NCBI GenBank assembly: GCA_050949175.1
Contig: JBMNFG010000009.1
Location: forward strand, 496,001-560,000
Origin: UBA4971 sp900019985
GTDB taxonomy: Bacteria > Bacillota > SHA-98 > UBA4971
Direction: 5' to 3'
DNA: 64,000 bases
Every line of letters begins with the position of its first letter. Positions within the stretch are counted from its first letter, which is position 1. Below the pieces are notes generated by a model, which had not been told where the DNA came from, ran no database searches, and was given only the letters and a program-made list of their open reading frames with translations. Shown piece after piece: positions 1-8,608 of the stretch. The position numbers were made by a program, and so were the translations under genes.

Positions 1-431
1 ATGTTCTGCAAGACAAACTCAAGAAGATCCTTAATTTAGACAAAGAAATAAGGGTTGCAATTATCGGTGTCGGGAGTCTGGGCCATGCGATTGCCAGGTA
101 TATAACGCAAAGGTACAGCGCGGAAAGGGATTACCATCTTAGATTAGTTGCCCTCTTTGACACCGATCCCGGGGTGTTAGGTGAAGTTATCGGCGGTATA
201 GAGGTACATCACATAGACAGCTTCCGCGAGAAGGCTCGAGAGCTCAAATTCAGAATGGTTGTCATAGCTGTTCCTGCTGAGGCTGCTCAAGCCGTGATGA
301 ACGAGTGTGCTGTTGCAGGAATCGAGGCAGTTCTTAACTTTGCACCTGTCCACTTGAAAGCCCCTGAAGGCATAAGGATTCATAATACAGATCTTAGCAT
401 CGACCTGATGCACTTAGCTTATTACCTTTAG
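1..431 (+). CDS. rex: Redox-sensing transcriptional repressor Rex (C-terminal part, cut by window edge)
   Basis: The open frame is already running at base 3 and ends at the TAG at 429-431, so only the NAD(H)-binding domain is present; the DNA-binding winged helix lies before the window. The visible protein has a Rossmann loop (GVGSLG) after a run of hydrophobic beta-strand residues, a FDTDP motif at the end of the second strand, and the C-terminal domain-swapped helix region typical of Rex. Rex represses fermentation and energy genes when the NADH/NAD+ ratio is low. It is directly followed by NADH-linked ferredoxin enzymes, and a Rex-like palindrome lies just downstream, so local control of the next operon is a reasonable inference. 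Confidence 0.9.
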   Translation, partial: VLQDKLKKILNLDKEIRVAIIGVGSLGHAIARYITQRYSAERDYHLRLVALFDTDPGVLGEVIGGIEVHHIDSFREKARELKFRMVVIAVPAEAAQAVMNECAVAGIEAVLNFAPVHLKAPEGIRIHNTDLSIDLMHLAYYL

Positions 432-479
432 ACTGTGGGAAGGATTAGTTAAAGTCGTATCGAATATACATCGTGGTTA

Positions 480-497
480 TTGTAGGCGTACTAACAA
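480..497. promoter_or_regulatory. Candidate Rex operator upstream of nfnA
   Basis: An imperfect palindrome, TTGTAGGCGTACTAACAA, lies 70 bases before the nfnA start and 49 bases after the rex stop. The clostridial Rex consensus is TTGTTAANNNNTTAACAA. The right half matches at six of seven positions; the left half matches only at its outer TTGT. The position fits an operator at or just after the start of transcription. No clear -35/-10 pair can be assigned, so this rests on the palindrome and its neighbours. Confidence 0.45.
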
Positions 498-566
498 TTG
501 CACCAGGATACATTCTCCGGATTTTGGGACGTAACTCATGTCAGGTTATGGGCAAGGAGGAATAAT

Positions 567-1418
567 ATGTATAGAATTCTCAAGAAAGAAATGTTAGCGC
601 CTAAGATCAAGCTGATTCAAGTTTATGCCCCTGAAATATGTACGCATGCACGCCCAGGGCAGTTCGTCATCTTAAGGATGCATGAAAAAGGAGAACGGAT
701 ACCGCTGACAATAGCAGACAGCGACCGGGATACTGGCTTGCTGACTTTGGTATTTCAGGAGGTCGGGAAGAGCACGACAGAGCTGGGGATGCTTTCGGAA
801 GGTGATTCCATTTTAGATATAGTCGGCCCTCTCGGAACCGCAAGAGACATCGAAAAGCTGGATTGTGTCGTGTGTGTTGCAGGGGGAGTGGGGGTTGCTC
901 CCATGTATCCTGAGGCAAAAGCCTACCACCTGCTGGGAACCAGGGTCATATCGCTTATCGGTGCACAGACAAAAGATATGTTGATATTTAAGGACAGGAT
1001 GGAAAAAGTCAGTGATGAGGTCTACTACAGCACAGATGACGGGAGCTTCGGACATAAAGGTTTTGTAACTGAGATTCTCTGCAAATTGCTGGAAGACGGG
1101 CTGCGTCCTGATGAGGTAATAGCCATAGGTCCTCTTCCAATGATGCGTGCAGCTGCAAGAGTTACTGAAAGGTTCGGAGTTAAGACTGTTGTCAGTTTGA
1201 ATGCGATTATGGTAGACGGCACAGGGATGTGCGGTTCATGCCGCGTGACAGTAGATGGAGAAGTTAAGTTTTCATGTGTTGAAGGTCCTGCGTTTGACGG
1301 TCATAAAGTGGATTTTGATGAATTGATAGCACGACAAAACCGATTCTTGGCAGAGGAGAAACTTGCCTTGGAGCGATATCTGGCCGGCGTGGGGGGATGC
1401 AAATGTCATCAAAAGTAA
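567..1418 (+). CDS. nfnA: NADH-dependent ferredoxin:NADP+ oxidoreductase, small subunit NfnA
   Basis: A 283-residue PyrK/ferredoxin-NADP reductase-like flavoprotein. With NfnB it forms the bifurcating transhydrogenase that couples NADH and reduced ferredoxin to NADPH. An FAD-binding RIPLTIAD motif lies near residues 43-50, followed by a glycine-rich nucleotide-binding segment (CVAGGVGVAP). A [2Fe-2S]-type cysteine set GMCGSC...C lies near residues 220-237. The ATG at 567 is chosen because AAGGAGG lies 8 bases upstream and the protein then begins as family members do; an in-frame start at 498 has no such site. The end overlaps nfnB by 22 bases, implying translational coupling. Confidence 0.9.
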   Translation: MYRILKKEMLAPKIKLIQVYAPEICTHARPGQFVILRMHEKGERIPLTIADSDRDTGLLTLVFQEVGKSTTELGMLSEGDSILDIVGPLGTARDIEKLDCVVCVAGGVGVAPMYPEAKAYHLLGTRVISLIGAQTKDMLIFKDRMEKVSDEVYYSTDDGSFGHKGFVTEILCKLLEDGLRPDEVIAIGPLPMMRAAARVTERFGVKTVVSLNAIMVDGTGMCGSCRVTVDGEVKFSCVEGPAFDGHKVDFDELIARQNRFLAEEKLALERYLAGVGGCKCHQK

Positions 1419-2818
1419 GACAACCAAGACAAGAAATGCCGAAACAACAACCTGATGTCCGTTCTAAGAACTTCCAAGAGGTAGCATTAGGTTACACAGA
1501 AGAGCTGGCAGTGGCTGAAGCTAATCGCTGCATTCAATGTCCGAAAAAGCCTTGCGTCTCCGGGTGCCCTGTCGGTGTAGATATTCCTGAGTTTATAGAC
1601 CTTATTGCTAAAGGAGACTTCCTCGGAGCGGCAAGAAAGATTAAAGAGAAAAACAGTCTGCCTGCTATGTGCGGCCGTGTGTGTCCCCAGGAAACCCAGT
1701 GTGAGGCAGTGTGCACTCTGGGTAAGAGGGGCGAGCCTGTGGCAATAGGGGCTCTTGAGCGTTTTTGTGCTGATTACGAAAGAATGCACGGGGACCCACT
1801 TTCTGATGCCCAGCGTTCTGATGGGTCTTCCGGAAGAGTTGCAGTCGTCGGCTCAGGCCCGGCAGGTTTAACATGTGCCTCTGAGCTTGCGAAGCTTGGA
1901 TACAAAGTTGTTTTATTTGAATCTTTGCACGACACAGGTGGCGTGCTTAGATACGGTATACCTGAGTTTCGTTTGCCTAAAGCTATTGTGGATGAGGAGG
2001 TGGAATACATCAAGAGTCAAGGCGTAGAAATACGCCTGAATGTGCTTGTAGGTGCAACGGTTACAGTGGATGAGCTTTTCCAGGAAGGGTTTGATGCGAT
2101 ATTTCTGGGGACAGGTGCAGGATTGCCATATTTCCTGGGAATACCCGGGGAGAACCTGAACGGCGTATATTCGGCAAATGAGTTCCTGACCAGAGTGAAC
2201 CTGATGAAAGCCTACAGGTTTCCTGATTATGATACCCCGGTTTGGGTAGGGAAGCGTGTTGCAGTTGTAGGCGGAGGGAATGTCGCCATGGATTCAGCCA
2301 GGACCGCACTGCGGCTGGGCGCAGAAAAAGTGACAGTTGTGTACAGGCGTTCAAGGGCGGAAATGCCTGCGAGGCTTGAAGAGATTGAAAATGCTGAGGA
2401 AGAAGGGATTGAGTTTTATCTCCTTGCAAACCCGGTCCGCATTCTCAGCGATGACAAAGGCTGGGTTAAGGGGATGGAGTGCGTCAGGATGGAGTTGGGA
2501 GAGGAAGACTCCAGCGGTAGGCGCAGGCCTGTCCCTGTTCCCGGTTCAGAATTCATCCTTGACGTTGATACTGTAATATCAGCTGTTGGTACAGATCCTA
2601 ATCCTCTGTTAGTCAGGACTATTCCCGGACTTGATTTGGGAAGGCGCGGGAATGTTATTATTGATGAAGAAACAGGAATGACGAATATACCTGGAGTGTT
2701 TGCAGGTGGTGACATTGTTACCGGCTCTGCTACTGTAATCGCAGCGATGGGCGCAGGCAAGGCAGCTGCCCATGGCATTGATAAGTATATTAGTGCAAGA
2801 AACGGAAGGGGTATGTAA
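1397..2818 (+). CDS. nfnB: NADH-dependent ferredoxin:NADP+ oxidoreductase, large subunit NfnB (GltD-like)
   Basis: A 473-residue GltD-type flavoprotein with cysteines at 45, 48, 53, 57 and 92, 96, 102, 106, which match the two N-terminal iron-sulfur clusters. An FAD Rossmann motif GSGPAG lies at 152-157 and a second dinucleotide motif GGGNVAMDSA near 290 is for NADP(H). The C-terminal FAD motif is visible as GVFAGGD. It is the partner of the preceding NfnA, whose 3' end it overlaps. A start six bases later (MSSK) is also possible. Glutamate synthase small subunit has the same fold, but the adjacent NfnA and absence of gltA favour Nfn. Confidence 0.9.
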   Translation: MQMSSKVRQPRQEMPKQQPDVRSKNFQEVALGYTEELAVAEANRCIQCPKKPCVSGCPVGVDIPEFIDLIAKGDFLGAARKIKEKNSLPAMCGRVCPQETQCEAVCTLGKRGEPVAIGALERFCADYERMHGDPLSDAQRSDGSSGRVAVVGSGPAGLTCASELAKLGYKVVLFESLHDTGGVLRYGIPEFRLPKAIVDEEVEYIKSQGVEIRLNVLVGATVTVDELFQEGFDAIFLGTGAGLPYFLGIPGENLNGVYSANEFLTRVNLMKAYRFPDYDTPVWVGKRVAVVGGGNVAMDSARTALRLGAEKVTVVYRRSRAEMPARLEEIENAEEEGIEFYLLANPVRILSDDKGWVKGMECVRMELGEEDSSGRRRPVPVPGSEFILDVDTVISAVGTDPNPLLVRTIPGLDLGRRGNVIIDEETGMTNIPGVFAGGDIVTGSATVIAAMGAGKAAAHGIDKYISARNGRGM

Positions 2819-2820
2819 AT

Positions 2821-4515
2821 ATGTCTAAGGATTACGGTAGAATTCCTCCTGATATCGAGATCGCACAGGGTGCTAAGCTGAAGCCTATCCTGGAAATCGC
2901 AAAGAGCATAGGCCTTACCGAAGATGATCTCGAGTTCTACGGTAAGTACATGGCAAAAGTCAGTTTGGAGACAATTGAAAGGCTGAAAGAGCGTCCCTAC
3001 GGAAAACTGATTTATACTACTGCGATAACAGCTACGCCTGCCGGTGAAGGCAAGACGTGTACAGCTGTAGGATTGACTCAGGCTTTGGGGAGGATGAACA
3101 AAAAGGTTATGGTAGCCCTCAGAGAGCCTTCCTTAGGCCCTACTTTCGGTATTAAAGGTGGAGCTGCAGGAGGAGGATACTCTCAGGTGCTTCCCATGGA
3201 GGATATTAACCTTCATTTCACCGGTGATATCCATGCAGTGGGCTCAGCCCATAACCTCCTTGCAGCCATGGTGGAAAACCATATCCATCAAGGGAATGAC
3301 CTGGGGATAGATCCCAGGAGGGTCGCATGGCGCAGGGTCATGGACATCAGTGACAGGCAATTACGTAATATCGTAGTCGGCCTTGGAGGAAAGGCAAACG
3401 GTACTCCTATGGAGAGCGGATTCGATATTACGGTAGCATCAGAAATAATGGCTTGTTTCGGACTGTCTCGCTCACTAAGCGATCTTAAGGAACGCTTTGC
3501 CAAGCTCATTGTAGGGTACACCTACGACGGAAAACCGGTGACTGCTGCTGACCTGAAGGCAGTGGGAGCTATGGCAGTCCTTATGAAAAACGCGATAAAA
3601 CCCAACTTGGTCCAGACCCTTGAAGGACAGCCTGCTTTTGTGCACTGCGGGCCTTTTGCCAATATCGCGTACGGCAATAACAGCATAATGGCCACGGAGA
3701 CAGCTCTTAGGTTGGCTGACTATGCCGTTACAGAAGGCGGATTTGCCGCTGACCTCGGTGCTGAGAAATTCTTCGACATAGTATGCCGCTTGACTGACGT
3801 AAGGCCTGACGTAGTGGTGCTGGTTACCTCTGTCCGTGCGCTCAACCACCATGGCGGAGCAGCCAGGGATGAACTTGCTGAAACCAACCTGGCTTACTTG
3901 GAGAAGGGTTGCGCGAACCTGGATAAGCACATTGAAAATGTAAGAGACAAATTCGGCCTTCCGGTCGTTGTAGCCATTAACAGATTCCCCACAGACGATG
4001 ATGTCGAGCTGGAGTTCTTGAAGAAGCATTGCGATGACATGGGAGTCAGAGCTGCTATCTCCGAGGTAGTGGCGCGCGGTGGTGAAGGCGGCATTGAGCT
4101 TGCAAATGAAGTCCTGGATGCCCTGGAGAATGAAAAGCCTAACTTCAGATTCTTGTATGACCTGGACATACCTGTGAAAGACAAGATTGAGAAGTTGGCT
4201 AAGGAGATTTACGGGGCTCGAGGAGTTGTGTACTCAGCTGCTGCGGAGCGTTCCATCAGGAATATCGAAAAGCAGGGCTTAGGAGGTTTGCCGATCTGCA
4301 CTGCTAAGACACAGCTTTCATTGAGCGATGATCCTGCTTTGCGGGGAGCGCCCACTGATTGGGAGCTTAACGTACGCGAGGTAAGGGTATCTGCAGGAGC
4401 AGGGTTCATTGTGCCTCTTTGCGGACAGATGATGACAATGCCCGGTCTTCCAAAGCATCCTGCTGCAGAAAACGTAGATATTGATGATGAGGGACATGTC
4501 GTAGGCCTATTCTAA
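2821..4515 (+). CDS. fhs: Formate--tetrahydrofolate ligase
   Basis: A 564-residue enzyme that ATP-dependently joins formate to tetrahydrofolate, giving 10-formyl-THF, in the methyl branch of the Wood-Ljungdahl pathway or general C1 supply. The P-loop TPAGEGKT is at residues 72-79 and the family's EPSLGP and GGAAGGGY-like segments follow. Length is normal (about 556 in the family). The ATG starts two bases after the nfnB stop, so it is in the same operon. A strong hairpin follows the stop. Confidence 0.95.
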   Translation: MSKDYGRIPPDIEIAQGAKLKPILEIAKSIGLTEDDLEFYGKYMAKVSLETIERLKERPYGKLIYTTAITATPAGEGKTCTAVGLTQALGRMNKKVMVALREPSLGPTFGIKGGAAGGGYSQVLPMEDINLHFTGDIHAVGSAHNLLAAMVENHIHQGNDLGIDPRRVAWRRVMDISDRQLRNIVVGLGGKANGTPMESGFDITVASEIMACFGLSRSLSDLKERFAKLIVGYTYDGKPVTAADLKAVGAMAVLMKNAIKPNLVQTLEGQPAFVHCGPFANIAYGNNSIMATETALRLADYAVTEGGFAADLGAEKFFDIVCRLTDVRPDVVVLVTSVRALNHHGGAARDELAETNLAYLEKGCANLDKHIENVRDKFGLPVVVAINRFPTDDDVELEFLKKHCDDMGVRAAISEVVARGGEGGIELANEVLDALENEKPNFRFLYDLDIPVKDKIEKLAKEIYGARGVVYSAAAERSIRNIEKQGLGGLPICTAKTQLSLSDDPALRGAPTDWELNVREVRVSAGAGFIVPLCGQMMTMPGLPKHPAAENVDIDDEGHVVGLF

Positions 4516-4550
4516 CCGACGGTCTTACTCGTGGAGGTTTTCCAAGGTGG

Positions 4551-4590
4551 CTTCCCGGCGGCGTTTCAGCCGCCGGGAAGTCTTATGTCT
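4551..4590 (+). terminator. Hairpin terminator after fhs
   Basis: A perfect 12-bp stem (4551-4562 with 4569-4580, CTTCCCGGCGGC and its complement) closes a GTTTCA loop. The tail TCTTATGTCTT is only moderately T-rich. It probably ends the nfn-fhs transcript. Confidence 0.6.
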
Positions 4591-4847
4591 TGCGGTATTT
4601 GTGGATTAATGTGAACCAACAACTCGGGAGGCGCCGGAATCCTGGTGCCCGTCTTATGGTTTTCTGATATTCGCAAGCTAGTGTTCGTTTTGTTCTGCAT
4701 AGGAGAATCAATTGTGGTATTATCTTATAGGGATTATTACAAGGCACTACCCATGGGATCCATGGCGCCTGGCGCCTATTTAACTGTATGAAGGTATTCG
4801 GAGGCAAATGGAGGATAAGATTCTCGGAAGGGGGAGTATTTAGAGAC
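4591..4847 (+). promoter_or_regulatory. Intergenic region with weak extended -10 promoter before rnfC
   Basis: This 257-base stretch has no gene. TGGTATTAT at 4715-4723 fits an extended -10 element, but no good -35 precedes it. A small imperfect hairpin (GGCGCC with GGTGCC) lies near 4631-4650. An open frame beginning at 4788 would extend rnfC, but it lacks a ribosome-binding site. No known riboswitch is recognisable. Confidence 0.3.
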
Positions 4848-6170
4848 ATGGCACTCAGGACTTTCAGGGGAGGAGTCCATCCAAGCTATAACAAAGATGC
4901 AACGTATGCGAAACCGGTTTTGTCTATATCTACTCCGGAAAAGGTTGTCATCCCTCTTCATCAGCACACCGGTGCTCCTTGTGAGCCCATTGTGAAGGTG
5001 GGAGATGAAGTCAAGATCGGCCAGAAGATAGGCGACAGCCAGGCTGCCCTCACCGCTCCTGTTCATGCCAGCGTATCCGGAAAGGTAAAAGCCATAACAA
5101 ATCATCCGTTGTCAACCGGTGTGGACGGCCGTTGCGTCGTCATTGAATCTGACGGCCTTGATGCATGGGACGAGAGTGTAAAACCCAGGAACGATGTGGA
5201 CAAACTGAGCCCGGAAGAGATCATTGGAATCATTCGCGAAGCAGGCATAGTGGGTTTGGGAGGAGCTGCATTTCCTACGTATTTCAAGCTTACCCCTCCT
5301 AAAGGTAAGACCTTTGACACGCTCTTACTCAACGGGGCTGAGTGTGAGCCTTATCTTTCTGCTGATCACAGGATAATGGTTGAACGCCCTGCTGACGTAG
5401 TTGCCGGTGCCAGGCTTCTTATGAAGGCTATCGGAGTGGAAAAGGCAATTATCGGTGTGGAAAACAACAAACCTGACGCGATTTCTGCTTTGATGAAAGA
5501 AGTCGAGGGAGATAAGGGAATCGAAATCGTCCCTCTCGGAGTCAAGTACCCTCAAGGCGCTGAAAAACAGCTGATCTGGGCGATTTTAGGGCGAGAAGTG
5601 CCTTCAGGCGGTTTGCCTGTTGATGTCGGTGTCGTAGTAAACAATGTGGGTACTGCAGTTGCAGTTAAAGAGGCTGTTGCGGAAGGAATGCCCCTTGTCA
5701 GGCGGGTTGTTACCGTGGCCGGAAGCTGCGTGAAAGAGCCCAAAAACCTTATGGTTCCCATAGGGACTCTCGTCAGCGATCTAATAGAGGCGTGCGGCGG
5801 GACTCAGATCCCTCCGAGGAAGGTAATAATCGGCGGGCCTATGATGGGTGTGGCACAGCATACTACAGAGGTTCCGGTGACAAAGGGCACGTCGGGAATA
5901 CTGCTCCTTTCAGAGAAAGAAGCAGCTGTATATGAGCCGATTCCTTGCATTAGATGTGGAAAATGCGTAGATGCGTGTCCAATGAATCTTATGCCGCTCT
6001 GGCTGTCAGGCTACGCTGAAGCCTCAAGGTTTGATGATTGTGAGAGGCTCGGTGCACTTGACTGTATAGAGTGCGGGTGCTGCAGTTTTATTTGCCCGTC
6101 GTCAAGACGGTTGGTGCAAGGGATCCGGTTGGCAAAAGCGGAGATTATGGCAAAGCGTAGAGCGAAATAA
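4848..6170 (+). CDS. rnfC: Ion-translocating ferredoxin:NAD+ oxidoreductase subunit RnfC
   Basis: A 440-residue peripheral subunit that binds FMN and NADH and carries two [4Fe-4S] clusters. The N-terminus (FRGGVHPSYNK) is the normal RnfC start. A flavin/NAD-binding region GLGGAAFPTYFKL follows, and cluster motifs CIRCGKCVDAC and CIECGCCSFIC begin near residues 367 and 406. The ATG at 4848 follows a GGAAGGGGGAG site and matches homologues; the upstream in-frame ATG at 4788 would add about 20 unlikely residues. First gene of rnfCDGEAB, the order usual in clostridia. Rnf couples ferredoxin oxidation by NAD+ to Na+ or H+ export. Confidence 0.95.
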   Translation: MALRTFRGGVHPSYNKDATYAKPVLSISTPEKVVIPLHQHTGAPCEPIVKVGDEVKIGQKIGDSQAALTAPVHASVSGKVKAITNHPLSTGVDGRCVVIESDGLDAWDESVKPRNDVDKLSPEEIIGIIREAGIVGLGGAAFPTYFKLTPPKGKTFDTLLLNGAECEPYLSADHRIMVERPADVVAGARLLMKAIGVEKAIIGVENNKPDAISALMKEVEGDKGIEIVPLGVKYPQGAEKQLIWAILGREVPSGGLPVDVGVVVNNVGTAVAVKEAVAEGMPLVRRVVTVAGSCVKEPKNLMVPIGTLVSDLIEACGGTQIPPRKVIIGGPMMGVAQHTTEVPVTKGTSGILLLSEKEAAVYEPIPCIRCGKCVDACPMNLMPLWLSGYAEASRFDDCERLGALDCIECGCCSFICPSSRRLVQGIRLAKAEIMAKRRAK

Positions 6171-6231
6171 CGATAATGCTTCATTGATACCGGTAAATCT
6201 TGGAGAAGTGGGAGTTCGGAGGGATTAGGAA

Positions 6232-7185
6232 ATGGAAGGCAGCGGATTCATAGTATCTTCGTCACCGCATCAGCGTACAACTGTCACAACTCCTATGATA
6301 ATGATGGACGTAATATTAGCGCTTATGCCTGCATGTTTTGCAGGCGTGTGGTTTTTCGGATTGCATGCTCTTGCCATGATGGTAGTATGCGTGGCATCAG
6401 CAGTTATCACAGAGGCGGCTCTTCAGAAGATCTGTGGCAAACCTATTACAGTGAGCGATTACAGCGCAGCTGTAACCGGGTTGTTGCTTGCTCTTATAGT
6501 TCCGCCTGATTTGCCGCTTTGGCTTGGGGCAATTGGGTCAGTGTTTTCTATAGCCATAGCTAAGTTTGTTTTTGGCGGCCTTGGCCAGAACATATTCAAC
6601 CCTGCGCTCATCGGTAGGGCATTCCTAGTGGCCTCATGGCCTGTTTTTATGACTGATTGGCGTTGGCCTGCCGGTCAGATAGCCTGGATACCGAATTTCG
6701 ATGCTCTGACCACTGCAACCCCACTGGTTCTCATGAAGAGGATGGCTATTAAGGCACCTTATGCAGATCTATTCATCGGGAGGGTTGCAGGTTGTATAGG
6801 TGAGACCTCAGCCCTTGCCATTCTTTTGGGTGCGGCTTATCTGGTTTACAGGGGCCACATAAGCTTGAGGATTCCTCTTAGCTTTATAGGCACTGTCATG
6901 GTAGTGACAGCACTCTTTGGGCAAGACCCGCTGTTTCACCTTTTGGCAGGCGGGCTTCTTATCGGGGCGTTCTTTATGGCTACAGACTATGTAACCAGCC
7001 CTGTGACTCCGAGAGGCCAGATAATCTACGGGATAGGGTGCGGCGTGCTGGTGGCTTTAATGAGGCTTTACGGCGGATATCCTGAAGGTGTGTGTTATGC
7101 GATTCTCATAATGAATGCTGCCACTGCTCTTCTTGAGAGATATACAATCCCACGGAAGTTCGGAGAGGTGAAGAAGGTTGCGTGA
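6232..7185 (+). CDS. rnfD: Rnf complex membrane subunit RnfD
   Basis: A 317-residue integral membrane protein with many hydrophobic helices. It carries the TTATPL motif at residues 160-165, the site family where FMN is attached covalently by ApbE, and a conserved NIFNPALIGRAFL segment near 120-132. Membrane electron carrier and ion-pumping subunit of Rnf. It overlaps rnfG by 8 bases. An apbE gene 3.5 kb downstream could supply the flavin transferase. Confidence 0.93.
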   Translation: MEGSGFIVSSSPHQRTTVTTPMIMMDVILALMPACFAGVWFFGLHALAMMVVCVASAVITEAALQKICGKPITVSDYSAAVTGLLLALIVPPDLPLWLGAIGSVFSIAIAKFVFGGLGQNIFNPALIGRAFLVASWPVFMTDWRWPAGQIAWIPNFDALTTATPLVLMKRMAIKAPYADLFIGRVAGCIGETSALAILLGAAYLVYRGHISLRIPLSFIGTVMVVTALFGQDPLFHLLAGGLLIGAFFMATDYVTSPVTPRGQIIYGIGCGVLVALMRLYGGYPEGVCYAILIMNAATALLERYTIPRKFGEVKKVA

Positions 7186-7909
7186 GGTATTCCGGTTAGG
7201 TGTTGTGCTCCTTGTAATATGCGCAGTTGCCGCCGCTGTTTTGGCAGCTGTTGATGGAATTACCAGTGATCGCATTGCAGCACAGACAGCAGCGCGCGTA
7301 CAACAGGCATTGAAGCATGTGCTACCTGAAGCTGACGAGTTCAAAGATGCAACAGAGGTCCTTTTACAGGTTAAGGCTGAAACCTCTGCCCAAGGGAAAC
7401 CGTTTCTTGCCATAGTAGACAGGATGTATATAGGTTATTCGCAAGACGAACAGAGAGGCTTTGTGTTTATCTGTCTCCCATCAGGATATGGCGGTGTTAT
7501 TGAGACCGCAGTAGGTGTGTCTTCTGATGGCAATGTCCGAGGTGTTTCCATAATTCGGCATTCTGAAACACCGGGACTGGGCTCACAGATTACAGGCAGC
7601 GATTTTCTAGAGAGGTTCGTGGGAGTCTCAGCAGGAACACACGTAGGGGTTGAGAAAGACGGAGGACAGATCGACTCGGTTACAGGAGCCACGGTCTCCT
7701 CGAGGGCAGTAGCAAATGCTGTGAATCAGGCCCTCGAAGTATTTGAGGCCTTAAACGGAATTGAAGACGAGACCGATGCGGTCACAAGCGCCGCAGGCTC
7801 TTCAGAGGCAGTAGAAAGCGGAGAGGATGAAGTGCTCGGAGAGAGTGAAGCTGTAACCGATGAGGAAGAGCCTACGGATGCAGTTACAGGTGCCACATCT
7901 CATGAGTAG
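7178..7909 (+). CDS. rnfG: Rnf complex FMN-binding subunit RnfG with extended acidic tail
   Basis: A 243-residue protein with one N-terminal membrane helix and an extracytoplasmic FMN domain. The covalent FMN motif DSVTGATVSS lies at 166-175, where ApbE would modify Thr172. After the domain ends near residue 194 there is an acidic 49-residue tail rich in E, D, T and A. It finishes with DAVTGATSHE (234-243), a near copy of the flavinylation motif; a degenerate third version, TDAVTSAAG, lies at 199-207. This tail is not usual for RnfG. TTG start at 7178 inside the end of rnfD. Confidence 0.92.
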   Translation: MREVFRLGVVLLVICAVAAAVLAAVDGITSDRIAAQTAARVQQALKHVLPEADEFKDATEVLLQVKAETSAQGKPFLAIVDRMYIGYSQDEQRGFVFICLPSGYGGVIETAVGVSSDGNVRGVSIIRHSETPGLGSQITGSDFLERFVGVSAGTHVGVEKDGGQIDSVTGATVSSRAVANAVNQALEVFEALNGIEDETDAVTSAAGSSEAVESGEDEVLGESEAVTDEEEPTDAVTGATSHE

Positions 7910-7972
7910 TAAATACAGGAACCTGGTTCTTCGAATGCTTGAGGTTGTTAAGTGACAAGGGGGCACTGGGAA

Positions 7973-8605
7973 ATGAGCTTTAAGTCTGAATTCACCAAAG
8001 GAATTATTAAGGAGAATCCTACTTTCAGGCTGCTTCTCGGCATGTGTCCGACTTTGGCCACGAGCCTGGCGGTTTCTAACGCGATAGGTATGGGCCTTGC
8101 CGCTACGTTTGTTCTGGTAGGTTCGAATGTAATTATATCTGCTCTCAGGAGGGTTACGCCTGAGAAGATTCGAATCCCCATTTTTATCGTGGTTATTGCC
8201 ACATTCGTAACGACAGTGGACTTAATCATGGCGGCATTCGTACCCGGTCTTCATGAGGTCCTGGGAATATTCATTCCGCTAATAGTTGTCAACTGTATCA
8301 TTTTCGCAAGAGCGGAGGCTTTTGCTTTCCAACACGGAGTAATGGATTCATTGGCTGACGGCCTTGGCATGGGGCTTGGGTTCACTTTAGCTCTTTCTGC
8401 ATTGAGCGCGATAAGGGAATTGCTGGGCACAGGGACTATTCTGGCATTCTCTGACTTTGGGTTTGCGGGGTTCCGCATTTTTGACCAGAGCCTGGCTGCA
8501 GTCATGGCAATCCTTCCGCCGGGTGGATTTATCACACTTGGCCTTTTGATAGGCTTGTTAAACTGGGTCGCGAACAGAAACAAGAAGAGGGCACAGGAGG
8601 GATAA
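7973..8605 (+). CDS. rnfE: Rnf complex membrane subunit RnfE
   Basis: A 210-residue membrane protein of the RnfE/NqrD family, with about six hydrophobic helices and the N-terminal signature GIIKENPTFRLLLGMCP. The ATG at 7973 is chosen because AAGGGGG lies about 8 bases before it and the protein then starts like its homologues; a GTG at 7952 would add seven residues. It pairs with RnfA to form the membrane core around a shared iron centre. Four bases separate it from rnfA. Confidence 0.93.
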   Translation: MSFKSEFTKGIIKENPTFRLLLGMCPTLATSLAVSNAIGMGLAATFVLVGSNVIISALRRVTPEKIRIPIFIVVIATFVTTVDLIMAAFVPGLHEVLGIFIPLIVVNCIIFARAEAFAFQHGVMDSLADGLGMGLGFTLALSALSAIRELLGTGTILAFSDFGFAGFRIFDQSLAAVMAILPPGGFITLGLLIGLLNWVANRNKKRAQEG

Positions 8606-8608
8606 CAT

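Noticed and set aside
3475..4029. 184-codon open frame on the minus strand inside fhs
   Set aside because: It is antisense to a strongly conserved gene, has no recognisable protein motif and arises from codon bias.
4750..4780. Cluster of restriction-like palindromes (CCATGG, GGATCC, GGCGCC) that looks like a polylinker
   Set aside because: It is embedded in ordinary flanking sequence before rnfC with no other vector sequence; most likely chance.
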